Assembly: GCA_008694505.1 (NCBI GenBank)
Contig: VZDJ01007753.1
Coordinates: forward strand, 17,395,003 to 17,459,002
Length of the DNA stretch: 64,000 nucleotides
Direction: 5' to 3'
Source: Cyanoderma ruficeps
Lineage: Eukaryota > Chordata > Aves > Passeriformes > Timaliidae
Each line of letters opens with the position of its first letter. Within the stretch, counting starts at the first letter, position 1. The notes under the pieces were generated by a model. It saw only the letters and a program-made list of their open reading frames with translations. It did no database searches and was not told the DNA's origin. Of the stretch, positions 23,489-34,300 are shown one piece after another. The position numbers were made by a program, and so were the translations under genes.

Positions 23489-25204
23489 ATGTTTGCCGTT
23501 ACGGTTCTCCTCTTACTCGTGCAAGGCCTCATCCAGTACCCGCAGCAGGCCGGCGATGGGCTGGATGAGGCCACGCGGGAGTGCATGCAGCAGCGGGCTG
23601 AGTATCTGAACCAGCAGATGAGACAGCTGCTTCAGGAGCTGGAGCAGAAGAACCTGGAGCAGAATGGTGGGGTCTGGGGAGCCCTGCTCATGTGGCAGTT
23701 CTGGACTCTGACTGGAATCCTCATCCTTCACTTGGCACTGTGGTTTGGACTCAGGAAAATTAGACACCATCCAGAAAACAGTGGCCACGAGGAGAGGTCC
23801 AGCAGCAATGCAGTGGAGGAAGAAGAAGGATGCAACGTTGTTGCAAACAAAGAAATAGAAAGCAACGATGCCAACATGGAAGAAGACAGTAAGGATGGAA
23901 ATGAAGAGGGCAGCAGTGATGACGCAAAGGCAGAAAGCAATGCTGAAAACAAAGCAAAAGAAGACTATGACGATGCAAAGGAAGAAGCAAACCCTGATGA
24001 GAAGGGGGAGGAAGCCAATGCTGCCACAAATGAAGAAGACAAACATGGTGCAAGCAAAAGAGACAAGGACCACAATGTCAACAGGAACCTTGAAAGCCTC
24101 TTAGAGGAGCGCATACAGTTGCCTGTTCTGGACCTGGACAAAGGCTGCTCGGTGATAATGGACCTGATGGACAAACTCACACACATCTTCAGACAAGGCT
24201 TGTACAACAGCTTCTACCCAGTGCCACAACAAGCCATCGGGGTGGGCAGTGCTTTTGAAGGCTGGAGTCCCCATGCACAAGATGTTGTGTACTGTGTGCT
24301 TGTGCCCCTGAGTCCCCCTCCAGGACACGCTTTCCACCTGGAGCTCGACACTGCAGGGATGCTTCAGAGGAACTTCTGTGTCCGTGTGGAGCTACTGTGC
24401 ACCTGTACAAGAGAGCAGCTGGGGGAGGACATGCTATGTTTCCTCCACCACTGCGAGGAGGAGCTGAGAAAGAGACAGGACCCCAGCCTCCTGCACACCC
24501 TCTGCACTGGCGCCTATCTAGATGTGGAGAAAACTGTCCACTGGTTCCATCAATTCATCAGAGTAGCCTGGCTGCTGTTGCCTGAATCCCGCCACTGGTG
24601 TTTAATGTTGCAGCCCTCCACCCGCTCTTGCAAATTTCAGCTAAGCAAAGACAACGAAAGCTTCACCATTGAGATCATCTTTGGAGTGCAGCAAGGAGAC
24701 TCGGATATCTTTGTGGGCAGCCAGCCCGCAGAAACAGGCATTCCAAGCACAACATGGCTTGAGACTTATGCCGTGGCAGAGGCAAAATTCTTCAGGCACA
24801 TTTCCAGGCAGGCTGCCCAGGACAGCTGGTACTGCAAGTGCCTGCAGCTCCTCACATGCTTCCTGACGGGCGTAGGCTTTTCCAGCTATGCCTTGAAGAC
24901 CGTGGTGATGCACCTCCTGAACACTGAACCCCCGACACCATGGCGCAGGGGGGATTTCCGGCAGCAACTGACGGACATCCTGAAGTACCTCCGCTGCTCA
25001 CTGGAGACAAAACAACTTCACCACTTTGTCCTAGGCAATGCCAGCTTTCCTATGGAGATCAGCTTGCCGTCTGGCTTCCGGGTGGCTGAACCACCGAACC
25101 TCTTCCAGCACCTGGCGAGCAGTCCAGACGATCACGCCAAGGCCATGCAGGAGTACGCTCACCTGCTACATTGTCTCAAACAGCTGCTGATCCACGGCCA
25201 CTGA
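23489..25204 (+). CDS. ITPRIPL1: inositol 1,4,5-trisphosphate receptor-interacting protein-like 1 (ITPRIPL1-like), Mab-21 domain membrane protein
   Basis: This single uninterrupted frame encodes 571 residues. Residues 1-16 form a hydrophobic leader (MFAVTVLLLLVQGL). Residues 25-58 are a Gln/Glu/Leu-rich amphipathic, coiled-coil-like stretch. Residues 68-88 form a transmembrane helix followed by basic LRK-IRHH. Residues 97-195 are a strongly acidic linker. Residues 220-565 are the Mab-21/ITPRIP domain, with GVGSAFEGWS (251-260), VLVPL-PP-GHAFHLEL, CTCTREQL-EDMLCFLHH, YLDV-KTV-WF and HHFVLGN. In the family the N-terminal part is extracytoplasmic and the Mab-21 part cytosolic. ITPRIP modulates IP3 receptors, and mammalian ITPRIPL1 has been reported as a CD3-epsilon ligand; neither is proven for this gene. 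The nucleotidyltransferase motif keeps Gly-Ser and D265 but has V267 where a second acidic residue is expected, so catalysis is unlikely. The frame is open back to 23333, but the ATG at 23489 opens the leader and has G at -3. The family is multi-copy in songbirds, so the symbol denotes the group, not strict orthology. Confidence 0.93.
   Translation: MFAVTVLLLLVQGLIQYPQQAGDGLDEATRECMQQRAEYLNQQMRQLLQELEQKNLEQNGGVWGALLMWQFWTLTGILILHLALWFGLRKIRHHPENSGHEERSSSNAVEEEEGCNVVANKEIESNDANMEEDSKDGNEEGSSDDAKAESNAENKAKEDYDDAKEEANPDEKGEEANAATNEEDKHGASKRDKDHNVNRNLESLLEERIQLPVLDLDKGCSVIMDLMDKLTHIFRQGLYNSFYPVPQQAIGVGSAFEGWSPHAQDVVYCVLVPLSPPPGHAFHLELDTAGMLQRNFCVRVELLCTCTREQLGEDMLCFLHHCEEELRKRQDPSLLHTLCTGAYLDVEKTVHWFHQFIRVAWLLLPESRHWCLMLQPSTRSCKFQLSKDNESFTIEIIFGVQQGDSDIFVGSQPAETGIPSTTWLETYAVAEAKFFRHISRQAAQDSWYCKCLQLLTCFLTGVGFSSYALKTVVMHLLNTEPPTPWRRGDFRQQLTDILKYLRCSLETKQLHHFVLGNASFPMEISLPSGFRVAEPPNLFQHLASSPDDHAKAMQEYAHLLHCLKQLLIHGH
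23810..24073 (+). repeat. acidic low-complexity segment within the ITPRIP-like CDS
   Basis: Codons 108-195 are dominated by Glu, Asp, Lys, Ala and Asn, in imperfect echoes of an (A)KEEAN/AESNAENKA-like unit. It is purine-rich (GAA, GAT, GCA, AAC) at the DNA level. It lies between the transmembrane helix and the Mab-21 domain, where family members usually carry a Ser/Glu-rich linker of variable length. Confidence 0.8.
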
Positions 25205-25270
25205 CAGAGATCCTCATGCACAGAGCTGTGCTTGTGGGGCCTCTGGACACTCCCTGTATATATTAACCTC

Positions 25271-25385
25271 CTGTATTTAGTGCCTTTATTAATACCCGGT
25301 AGTTAGTGCCTTTACTCTACTTACTAGTACCCAATAGCTAGTATATTTACTGTACAGATTAGGACTCTTTAGTCAGTGTGTTTAG
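25271..25385 (+). repeat. imperfect tandem repeats in the 3' flank/UTR of the ITPRIP-like gene
   Basis: A unit resembling TTAGTGCCTTTA-(CT)A-TA(A)TACC recurs about three to four times with a period near 30-35 bp (TATTTAGTGCCTTTATT, AGTTAGTGCCTTTACTC, GCTAGTATATTTACTG, AGTCAGTGTGTTTAGC). I found no AATAAA or ATTAAA in the kilobase after the stop codon, so the transcript end is not located. Confidence 0.6.
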
Positions 25386-26757
25386 CAATCCCAAACCTTC
25401 TTTGTTATTGTTTCACTAAACTAGACTATTTCAGTATCTGGACTGTGCAAGCTCTTCTTGAACTTGACTAGACCTAGAGTATTTGCAAATTCCACTAGTT
25501 GTGAATTTGTGACTGGCTGGGAGTAGGGACTTCTATTAACAAGCCTTTTTTAACAGAATCGTGCAATTCTCATTCCCTACCGCTTACAATTATTCATTGC
25601 ACAGGCTGTCAAAGTCTCCCAGGCACAGAAGCCCAAGTGTACTTGGCACAGCTTCCTTGTCTTCTTCAGGTAGGGGAGATGGATACCTTATCCAGCTCTT
25701 TGGACAAGTGTGGCGGCTCACTCTGTGAAGTTTTTGATGCTCTGTCTACAAACAGTACAGCATGGGCAAGACCAGAACATGGAGATATAAACCTAAAGCT
25801 ATTGTTCTTCTAAAGTACAAACCAAACCCTTACAGCATATACGCATTTTAACAATAGAAGAAAGGCAATATATTCTGTATTCCTGTCAAGATGATAAAGT
25901 GTAAGATATGAAGATCCTCCACTGCAGAGCATCAGTCTCGGCCTCTGTAGAAAGGTGAGTAGAACCACAGTCAGCATCTGCCAAGCTGATCCCCCTCTCA
26001 TGTCAGCAGAGAGTTGCTCACTAAAGCACACCCTAAAAGCAAGAAATGAATAATTAGAAAAAACCCAAACCTCCTATGTGTTGTCACAACTAAAAGGAAT
26101 TGGTATCTGAAGCCTCTGAAACTCATGGCTTCTTGTAAATAGCAAGAGAAGGCAAATTTTTTAAGCAGTTTTCAAATCACACAAGACACTTTCATAATTT
26201 CCAGCATTTTCAAAGAGGATGGATTCTGATATAACCTCAGTGGTCACAAACACCAGTTGTGGTCATCCAGTTACTTAAATGCCTCAAGGAAAGCAAATGG
26301 AACTTTGTTAGTGATGGCTGGGCTTGAACTCCACAAACCTCCTGAAGACAGGTTGCTTATGATATAGATAAAAGTATCCCCTTCTCTCTTATTTTTTCAT
26401 TGGTTGTCCTCCTGTTCTTTCAGCACTCCCCTGTTACTGCACTCCGGAAGCTTGCTCAGGACTCACAGGAAATTCCTCTCTATTCTTTGGCATCCTGCAT
26501 ACCATATACACTGTAACTCATCTTCCCAGACTTCACCTCCTCCATCTATTACCATTGGGAAATTCTGCCATTATCCAAATTGTTTTTATTACCTGTTTTT
26601 AAGGCACTCTCTGTTTCATGGATATATTTTGATGGATAGCCAGAACTGAAGGCTGCATCCTGGGAGAAGACAAGGTATTTTTCCAGTGGCAGCTGTATTC
26701 TTCATCCTCCCAGGGGCAGTGGCTGTGTTTTCTGCTAGTTAATATTCAAAAATAATC
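25386..26757. other. non-coding stretch, possibly 3' UTR of the ITPRIP-like gene at its start
   Basis: No gene or transposon is recognised. Frames of 73-81 codons here show no domain. Confidence 0.5.
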
Positions 26758-26814
26758 TTCTGGAATGTGATTTTCTTTCTGGTTCCCAACTCCTGTCTTC
26801 CCAGTCCCAGAGGG
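26758..26814 (+). repeat. left arm of a 57-bp inverted repeat pair
   Basis: The arm begins TTCTGGAATGTG and ends CAGTCCCAGAGGG. It is the reverse complement of 28179-28235 at 56 of 57 positions; the single difference is T at 26791 (CTCCTG against CCCCTG). The match stops abruptly at both ends. Confidence 0.92.
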
Positions 26815-28178
26815 AGTTTTCCGTACCAGACATAGGGAGAAGCCTGGGAGCAGCTACGATGGGACAACAAGAAAAAGGGACTTCAGAGCCAGGAGAAGCA
26901 GTACCACATCCCCTCCTTGCTATGCTGCAGCTCCTCCAAAGATGCCATAGCCCTGGGACATTGGCCAAAATTGCACTTACCTTGCAGAGACTGGCAGAGC
27001 CCACACATTGCCTGACCTAATGGAGAACATCAGCAGCTCTGCCTGCCAAAAAGCAACATACAAGTTTTTGGCTGTTGGTATGAGCCCTCCACTACCAGAA
27101 CCAAGTCACTATGGCCTGAATACTGCAAACCAGCATGAGACTCTTTGTGTCTAAAGAGAAGGGGGCTAAATGATTGCTAATGGCAGAAACACAGTCATCC
27201 TCCCCATTACCTATTTTGAGGATAAATAAATGCAACTACTCCCAGAAAAGCGGCAATTAACTATTTCTGAAACTATTTCCCTTCTTCATATCAACAGGAA
27301 AATAAGTTTTCTCTCCTTGATATGAGAAGTTGAGTATTCTAATTTGTATTGTCACAGAACAACATATCTTAGAATAAAACTCCAGTGTCCCATACTGTGC
27401 TAGATTTGTGAAGAAATAAATTTTCAAAAGAAGTTTTTGTGCTTTTGTAATGGGTAGGAATATTTCTTTAGTACTTCAAGTAGCTGGGGAGAAGAAAACC
27501 CTATCCCTCTTTTCCACTCAGGATCCCCTGAATCCCATCCAAAAAGGGTAAATATAAAACCATAAAAAAATAAAGATCAATTTTCTAACATGCTTTATTA
27601 CTTATAGGGACAGACCAGTTATCTTTTCCTTGAATTTATTTGGGGATTAATTAAACATAGCATGCATTAGACATTATGTCTCTGTCTTCCTTACCACTCT
27701 TCTAGAGAAGTTAAAACTGGAATACGCACGTATTCCATTCTGATCATTCTTGGACAACTTATCAAAAAATAGGTTCCCAGGGAGAGCAGTAGAACCTAAA
27801 AGATCAGAGAATCATTTCCTAATGTTCCAGTTCCTGCAGGAGCTTGCAAAATCTTGCTCATCATACACCCATCCAGAACCTGCCATAAGCCTTACTCTTA
27901 CTTTGATTCAATGCTGCTTTGACATTTTGCAAAATGTTGAGCTGAAAGAAACAGAAATTGCTTTTCTGCTTGCTGAAGAAGATGTATCAATAGTGTGTTG
28001 TCATAGTAAACTAAGGATGAGAAATTACTGTATTCTTATCTCACAGACATCATTCATCCAGAATATATCTCCATCTTCTTGAAGCACAAGAATGCACTTT
28101 AAAACAGAGCAAGGGGGAAAAACATAGGCAACCAGGAATGTTATAAGATGATCTAATTAAAAAAGGACCATCCTAGCA
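26815..28178. other. 1364-bp spacer between the inverted repeat arms
   Basis: There is no transposase-like or other recognisable reading frame. The longest, at 27750-28082 (110 codons, + strand), has no domain I know. No secondary inverted similarity continues inward from the arms. Confidence 0.6.
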
Positions 28179-28235
28179 CCCTCTGGGACTGGGAAGACAG
28201 GGGTTGGGAACCAGAAAGAAAATCACATTCCAGAA
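28179..28235 (-). repeat. right arm of the 57-bp inverted repeat pair
   Basis: The arm begins CCCTCTGGGACTGGG and ends CACATTCCAGAA. It matches the reverse complement of 26758-26814 at 56 of 57 bases. Confidence 0.92.
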
Positions 28236-28312
28236 TGGTTCAAGGAGATAACAGACTTATTGGCCCAAATGAAATGCAGCAGCAACTGCAGCAGCTGAGA
28301 TTCCACTGTGGC

Positions 28313-28377
28313 ATTCGGCTATTCGGCTGGAGCAGCATGGGCTGGGAAATACAAGCTGGGTGAGGAAATACAAGCTG
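28313..28377. repeat. clustered short tandem duplications
   Basis: ATTCGGCT is directly duplicated at 28313-28320 and 28321-28328. GAAATACAAGCTG occurs at 28346-28358 and again at 28365-28377. Both lie within 150 bp of the right inverted-repeat arm. Confidence 0.8.
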
Positions 28378-31300
28378 ATGACTATCCTGATACATACCAC
28401 CTTGCCCAAATGAAAGGCTCATTAACCCCAACAAGAAATAACTGAAGTTTTTTAATCTACTCAAAATGCATGCATCAGAGGAGTGGCTTGAGGACTGGGT
28501 TTGTTTGTTTGATTTTCATTCAGGAAAGGATGAATGACAGAAGTACAGACAATTGTTATGACTGATAACTTAATTTTGATTTGTGTAGAGATGAAAACCT
28601 CCATGCTCCAGGGAAAATTCTTTGCGTTCAGACGCTGCTGCTGGTCGGAGCTGCAGTGTCTCACTGTGCTCCCAGTGCCTTGGCCCTGTGAAACTGGGCC
28701 CTTCCCAGGCACAGCAGATTTGCCAGATCTCCAAACCCAGCCCCTGCAATGCAGATACATGTAGGTACACACTCCGAATACTCTCTTGTCCTATTCGAGG
28801 CCTGCAATAATCATGATGCAAGCACTCATAAATACTTAATAATAGTCATAAAAGCTGCTCAAACAGGCACAATATTGAACAACAACAATATTGAAGATAT
28901 CTCTCCAAAACTAGAACTGTAGAGAAAAAGGTAGATAAGTGCACCTGACCAAAATCTCCTTAGCCTGGTGATAGTTTTGTATGGGGGATGTGTTGAGCAA
29001 CTGTTTAAATGTTCAACTTAGTCAACGTGTGTTTGGTGCCAAACAGTACTGTGTGGAATACTAGGGACACCAGTGGTTTTGGCCATCTCTGGTAAAAGCA
29101 GAACTGATAATTTAAACAGTCCTGTATTTTCTTCTTTCTTGGTTTTAATAGCTAAAGCCCTTCAGAACATAATTAATGTTTATATATCCACTCTGGAGAG
29201 CAAATTAATCAGTTCCTCAGAAAGACCACTAAGATTTTTGCCTCTCTGCATTGTAACCAATTATGAATCCAAGATTCACAGCTATTAACTTCACCTAGAA
29301 ATTCAGAAGTTACCAATATATGAATTGCAACTTATTAAAGAAAGAACAAAAGATGGACAAATTAATTCAGATGGAATAAGAAATTAATTTTGATGAAATA
29401 TTAAAAATAACACAATTAGAAGTTGGAATGTCTAAGTCTCTCTCTTCTTTAAGTAGTTTTCACCTCATCTGGACTGACTTGGTATAGCCATGTTATTCCA
29501 GAGAAAAATCCCCATGATTCCAAAGTACAGATGGATTGTGGTTTTAACTGTACACTGCACAATTTATATGCCATAGACAGCAGAAAGCATAGTGGTTCTT
29601 GCTCTGTGTTTGGGGATTCTGTGGTCTCCAGGAATCCAAGTTACTAATAGTAACAACTGAAGCACTGAATCACAGAAAAATAGGAAGAAATTCAATAGAT
29701 GTTGGAGTATCTGTCTCAAATAAGAGATAGAAATGTGCAAGGAAGAGTGTGCATAGAGCTGCCTTTCATTTTTTGCTTAAACTGAAGTCACAATGCTGAT
29801 GATGTGATGCTCACAATGCTAATGACAGTGATGTCATAAAAAGCTCTACTTCTAGTATTTCTTTCTCATTTGAGATTTCCTGGTAACATATCACAATACC
29901 AACACTGCAGGCCAGATGCACTGTTTCGATAGTCTACCTTTGCAATGAATTGATCTATGCTTGCTTCCAGTTTAGAATCACACTTCATGTTTTCATTACG
30001 TTCAAATATAATTAATAGGCTTTAAGTTGTGTTTTTAAGGGGTATAACTGACTGATCAGAGCTTATTGAAGAGGGTTGTGTTTGCTTTCCAAGGTATCAC
30101 CTTCACTTTAACGAACAGAGGCTCTACACGCTGCAGGACATGGATGTAAGGGATTGGTAGTGACTCAGTTTCCTTACATATTCCTCTCTAGGTTTCTTTT
30201 CATGTTTCCACATATCTTTTGAATGCAAATCATGAATAAGGCCAAATGATGGCTGCAGAATAAGCAGAGCCATTACAAAAATCCATCTGTCTTAAAATGA
30301 TGGAGATCCATAAGCTGGACTAGTGGATCCAAAATGAGACCAGTATAGTGATAAACTAAGTCTTTACACTGCAATAAACAGCCAAACTCTTTTTGCTCAA
30401 AAACTGGGCCAGAGAGTGAGAGATGGGAGCTTGGAGAGAGAAGGAAAGTGGGAGAGAGATTAAACAGCCTCTGGTATCCAATGCCTATGGATGACAGTTT
30501 CAAAAATATTTCTGGGGATATACTTGGCAGGCAGTAGCCTGCAATTTCTTTCTAAATACATATAAACAGCAAAAGCACACAAACCGTTTTTTTATAAAAG
30601 ATAAAATTATCTTAATTTTCATCCATGTACAAAGACTATTTCTAAACTAGCTAAGGCACAGCTACCATCACTGGCCCCTTCCTCCTCCCTCCACCCCTGG
30701 AAAGCAGCTGGTACTCATGAAGGAGAAAGGCCAAGCCTTAAGACCAAGCCTTTTGGCATGACAAACTGGAGTGGCTCATGAACCCACCTTTTACAGCACC
30801 TGTTTCAGACAGGGTCCTGGAGTCCTGAGAGATCTAGAGGATGAGCTCCCAATGCTTTAAAAAAGATGTCAGTGCCTCTGTGCTCCAAGACTGATCCTCT
30901 GAAAATCCTGCAGTCACAGACACAAAAAAAACCAAAACCAAAAATGCGATCAACAATTTCCTACATCGTGCAGAGTCATTTGTCTCTGGGTTTGAAATCT
31001 AATTCCCCAGGAAAAAAAACCTCTTTTTTTGCCTGAAAATTTTATAGGCATCCAAGAGGAAAGGAATTGAGGGGTCAGAGACAGAATAGATGCAACCAAC
31101 TTCTGAGGGCTCCCATGCCAGCTGTGCAGGAGAAGCTAAAAATCCCTTCCTCTCTGATCTGTGCTAGACACCCAGCTCAGGGAGCTGAGGGAAGAAAAGA
31201 GGGGCAGGGGCTAAGGGGAGAGAAGACACAGCAGCAAGGGAAGGGCAGTGAGGTGCACAGTCCTTTGGGAGAAAGTCCTGGCCTGGGTGGAGGGTAGTGA

Positions 31301-34300
31301 GGCAGATAAAAAACATAAAGGAAGAGGCTCATGGGTATGGACATGCTGTAGTGGCTCCAGGATGGCTGAGGAAGCTCTGCATCAACATATGGCAGATCAT
31401 CTCTCTGTCTGAGATGCTGCTACTGGTTCTGCCAGCAACCTTATCTGAACATAAAGAACAAAGTCAGGAGAAGAGGGGAAGCAAGGATGCAGGGACCTCC
31501 CTCCTGCCACATTTTAACATCAAATGGCTGCAAGATTCCAGCCTGGGAAACCTTTGAAATGTGATTGATCTCATAAGCTACTAAAGTGGTCAAACGTTTT
31601 TCAGTTAAAACAAAACAAGTTATCAAATTAATCTTACCATTGCAAATGCAAAGCCATAATCCATGACTGGAAGTCAAGACCTGCTGAATCCAGCAAAACA
31701 CTACTCAGAATACCTGAGCTGTATGAAATGGGCAGGAAGAGGAACAGCAATGTTCTTCATGGCTTTTCTCCCATTTCCAAGGATTTGCCGTGTGTCACAA
31801 TCCTTGCCAATCATTTGAAATGTAGGCAGCCTCTAAAGGAGTGCACGTAAAATAGGGATGCTCATAAAACTACGAGTTAACCCCACTGCCCTTCTTAAGC
31901 TTTTCATACCACTCATGTTTCATCAGGGCATGGATTTCACATAGGATTGATAAGTGTGCCTTACCAGTTTGGATGTTGATTTAACTTTTTTTTTGACCTG
32001 ACATACTACTGCCACACAAAAAAAACCCTGTAGCTGTAAACAGGCTGAATTCAATCAGAAGTTTAACCTCATACAAATGACTGTCACACAGTCAACTCTC
32101 AGATGTATGTACAGAAAATACAGTTGCAATTAAAGTGTGAGATAGTAACTCAGAAAGTAGACTGATAAGTAATATGTTCACTGAATTAACTAACCTCCTA
32201 GCTACATGAATGAACAGTAATTATAGGTATCATGAAACTGAGTCACAGACTGTAACTGCACTGTAATTATATTTGCTGTATGAAAGGGTGACCCAGGTAT
32301 TACACTGATAAATGAGATGAAAAGCAGAAGAAAAATCCCAGCTCAGCATCCAAGCAGGTGGAACAAAGCCACCATGATACCTATTCAGCAGCTTTTACTG
32401 CCATGCCATCTCCCTGCCAGAGCAATATTCCACACACCCCTGGAGGGACAGTGCTGGTGCATGTATCAGTACTGGGATTACATGCACACTGCTCTGCCTT
32501 AGTATCATCCCTGGAATTGCTACTCTGAGCTATTAGCAGTGACAGGCAAACTCCATAACAGGAGTGAACTGTCAGCCGCACAAATTCCTTTTTTCCCTGC
32601 AGTATATTTGGTTCTATCAGGCTTAATGTTAAATGCACATTTACTGGGCTAATGTCATGGCACTCTGCCCCTCCTGGTCATTTCTGCCTAAAGATAAAGG
32701 ACTGGAAAGAGGAAAAAGACATTGTTTTTTGTTGATTTTATGATTCTTGGGTTTTATATACTGTTTTTACATTAGAAAAACTGCTGTTTACCTCTGACAT
32801 TTTCAGTACTTGGCCAGCTCAGAAGAGGCATGGGACACACCTCAATACACACTAAGAAAAAGAGAACTGGGAGAAAAGAAACCATGGGAAAGTAGTCCCC
32901 AAAGAATAGACACAGGATAGGAGAAGGAAATGAAGGGAATCTGGTCAAGTACATCCCAATAGGACTTACAGATGCCCCCTCCAAACCCCACACATTTCCA
33001 GTCACAGGCATGGTATGCTTTTTGCCTTTATTCCTAAACCTAAAAGATGCTGTTTGAACTTGTGTAACACTGCCATCCAGTGCTGCTGGTGTGCCCCAGG
33101 CTGCAGCCCCACCTCTGCACCCTGAACTAGCCCATCCAAGAGCAAGGCCACCATCTCAGCAAGAGCCAGTTATCACCATCATTGGGGCAATCTTCCAAGC
33201 TGTATTCCCTTACCTGTGGAAGTCCTGGCATGACTAACCTACTGGATGAAGAGAGAATTGGAGGGCACAGCTATCCTCAGTCACTGGAACCTCTGAAGCA
33301 CTGTAAATCACATCATCTCAAAAGGTGAATCTATCCACACATTTTCACCTCTGTTCTACAATCTTTTAACAACTCTAGAAGGAAAGTTTCTTATTTGATA
33401 AATATAATCATAACAAGTTGCTTGCTTTCGGGCTTGAGAACTGTGATGCCACTCGTGTCCTTCTGGGAAGGGGGCATGGTTGTTCAGCTTACAAGGGAGA
33501 CAGAATAACAGCCATGAGGAAGGATGCTGGTTAGGTTTTGCTCTAATGGTTAACAGTTAAATTTGAGAAGAGGCAGATTTTTTTTTTAAATAAATAAAAA
33601 AAAAGTTTCATGTCCATCAAGCAGCCAGAAGGGATATAATCAGACATTTTTCAGTCTGGCCCTGGGTTTTTTGATTTGAACTTGTTAAAACCCTCAGACT
33701 CATATTTTGGGACCCATTTCAAGACCTGTCTCATAATAAATATGATAGGTTGATTAATACAATACAAAATAATTTACATGCATATGCTTCAGCATATGCA
33801 AAAGACAGTTTTTGTCCTTCTGTTGCTTCAAAGCAGAGCTTTTCATTTTTGCAACGCTACTTCAGAACTCTGTGCAAGTGTCTCCCAGGCCACCTCGCTC
33901 ACTTTAGCAGAGGAACAGATTTCTTCTGGATTTATCAACCTTCATCACAAATGTCTGGAACTTTTTCACTACTAACAAAATTGGTGCATTTGCTACAAAA
34001 CAGTAAAATTACAAAAATAGCTTCCGTCAACTGAACAGCAGCAGAATGGACTGCAATGACTCACAGAAATAGATCCACTGGCTTTTAAACATGCTTCAGC
34101 AAGAAAGGTGCAGCTGAATTTGATAAAATACTGACACTTTCTCTGCTAATTTGCACAGTCATGAGAAACTCTACCTTTTAAATCAGGTGAATTCGAAAGG
34201 AAATCTTTGATATAACACACAGAATAATGTCCTGCAAAAACAAACAAATGCTGTTTCTCTGGTTTACTGTAGCTATATTTGGTTAATATTGATGATTTGA

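Noticed and set aside
23513..24073. 186-codon minus-strand frame rich in Phe, Val and Cys
   Set aside because: It is the antisense shadow of the GAA/GCA-rich acidic linker of the ITPRIP-like gene.
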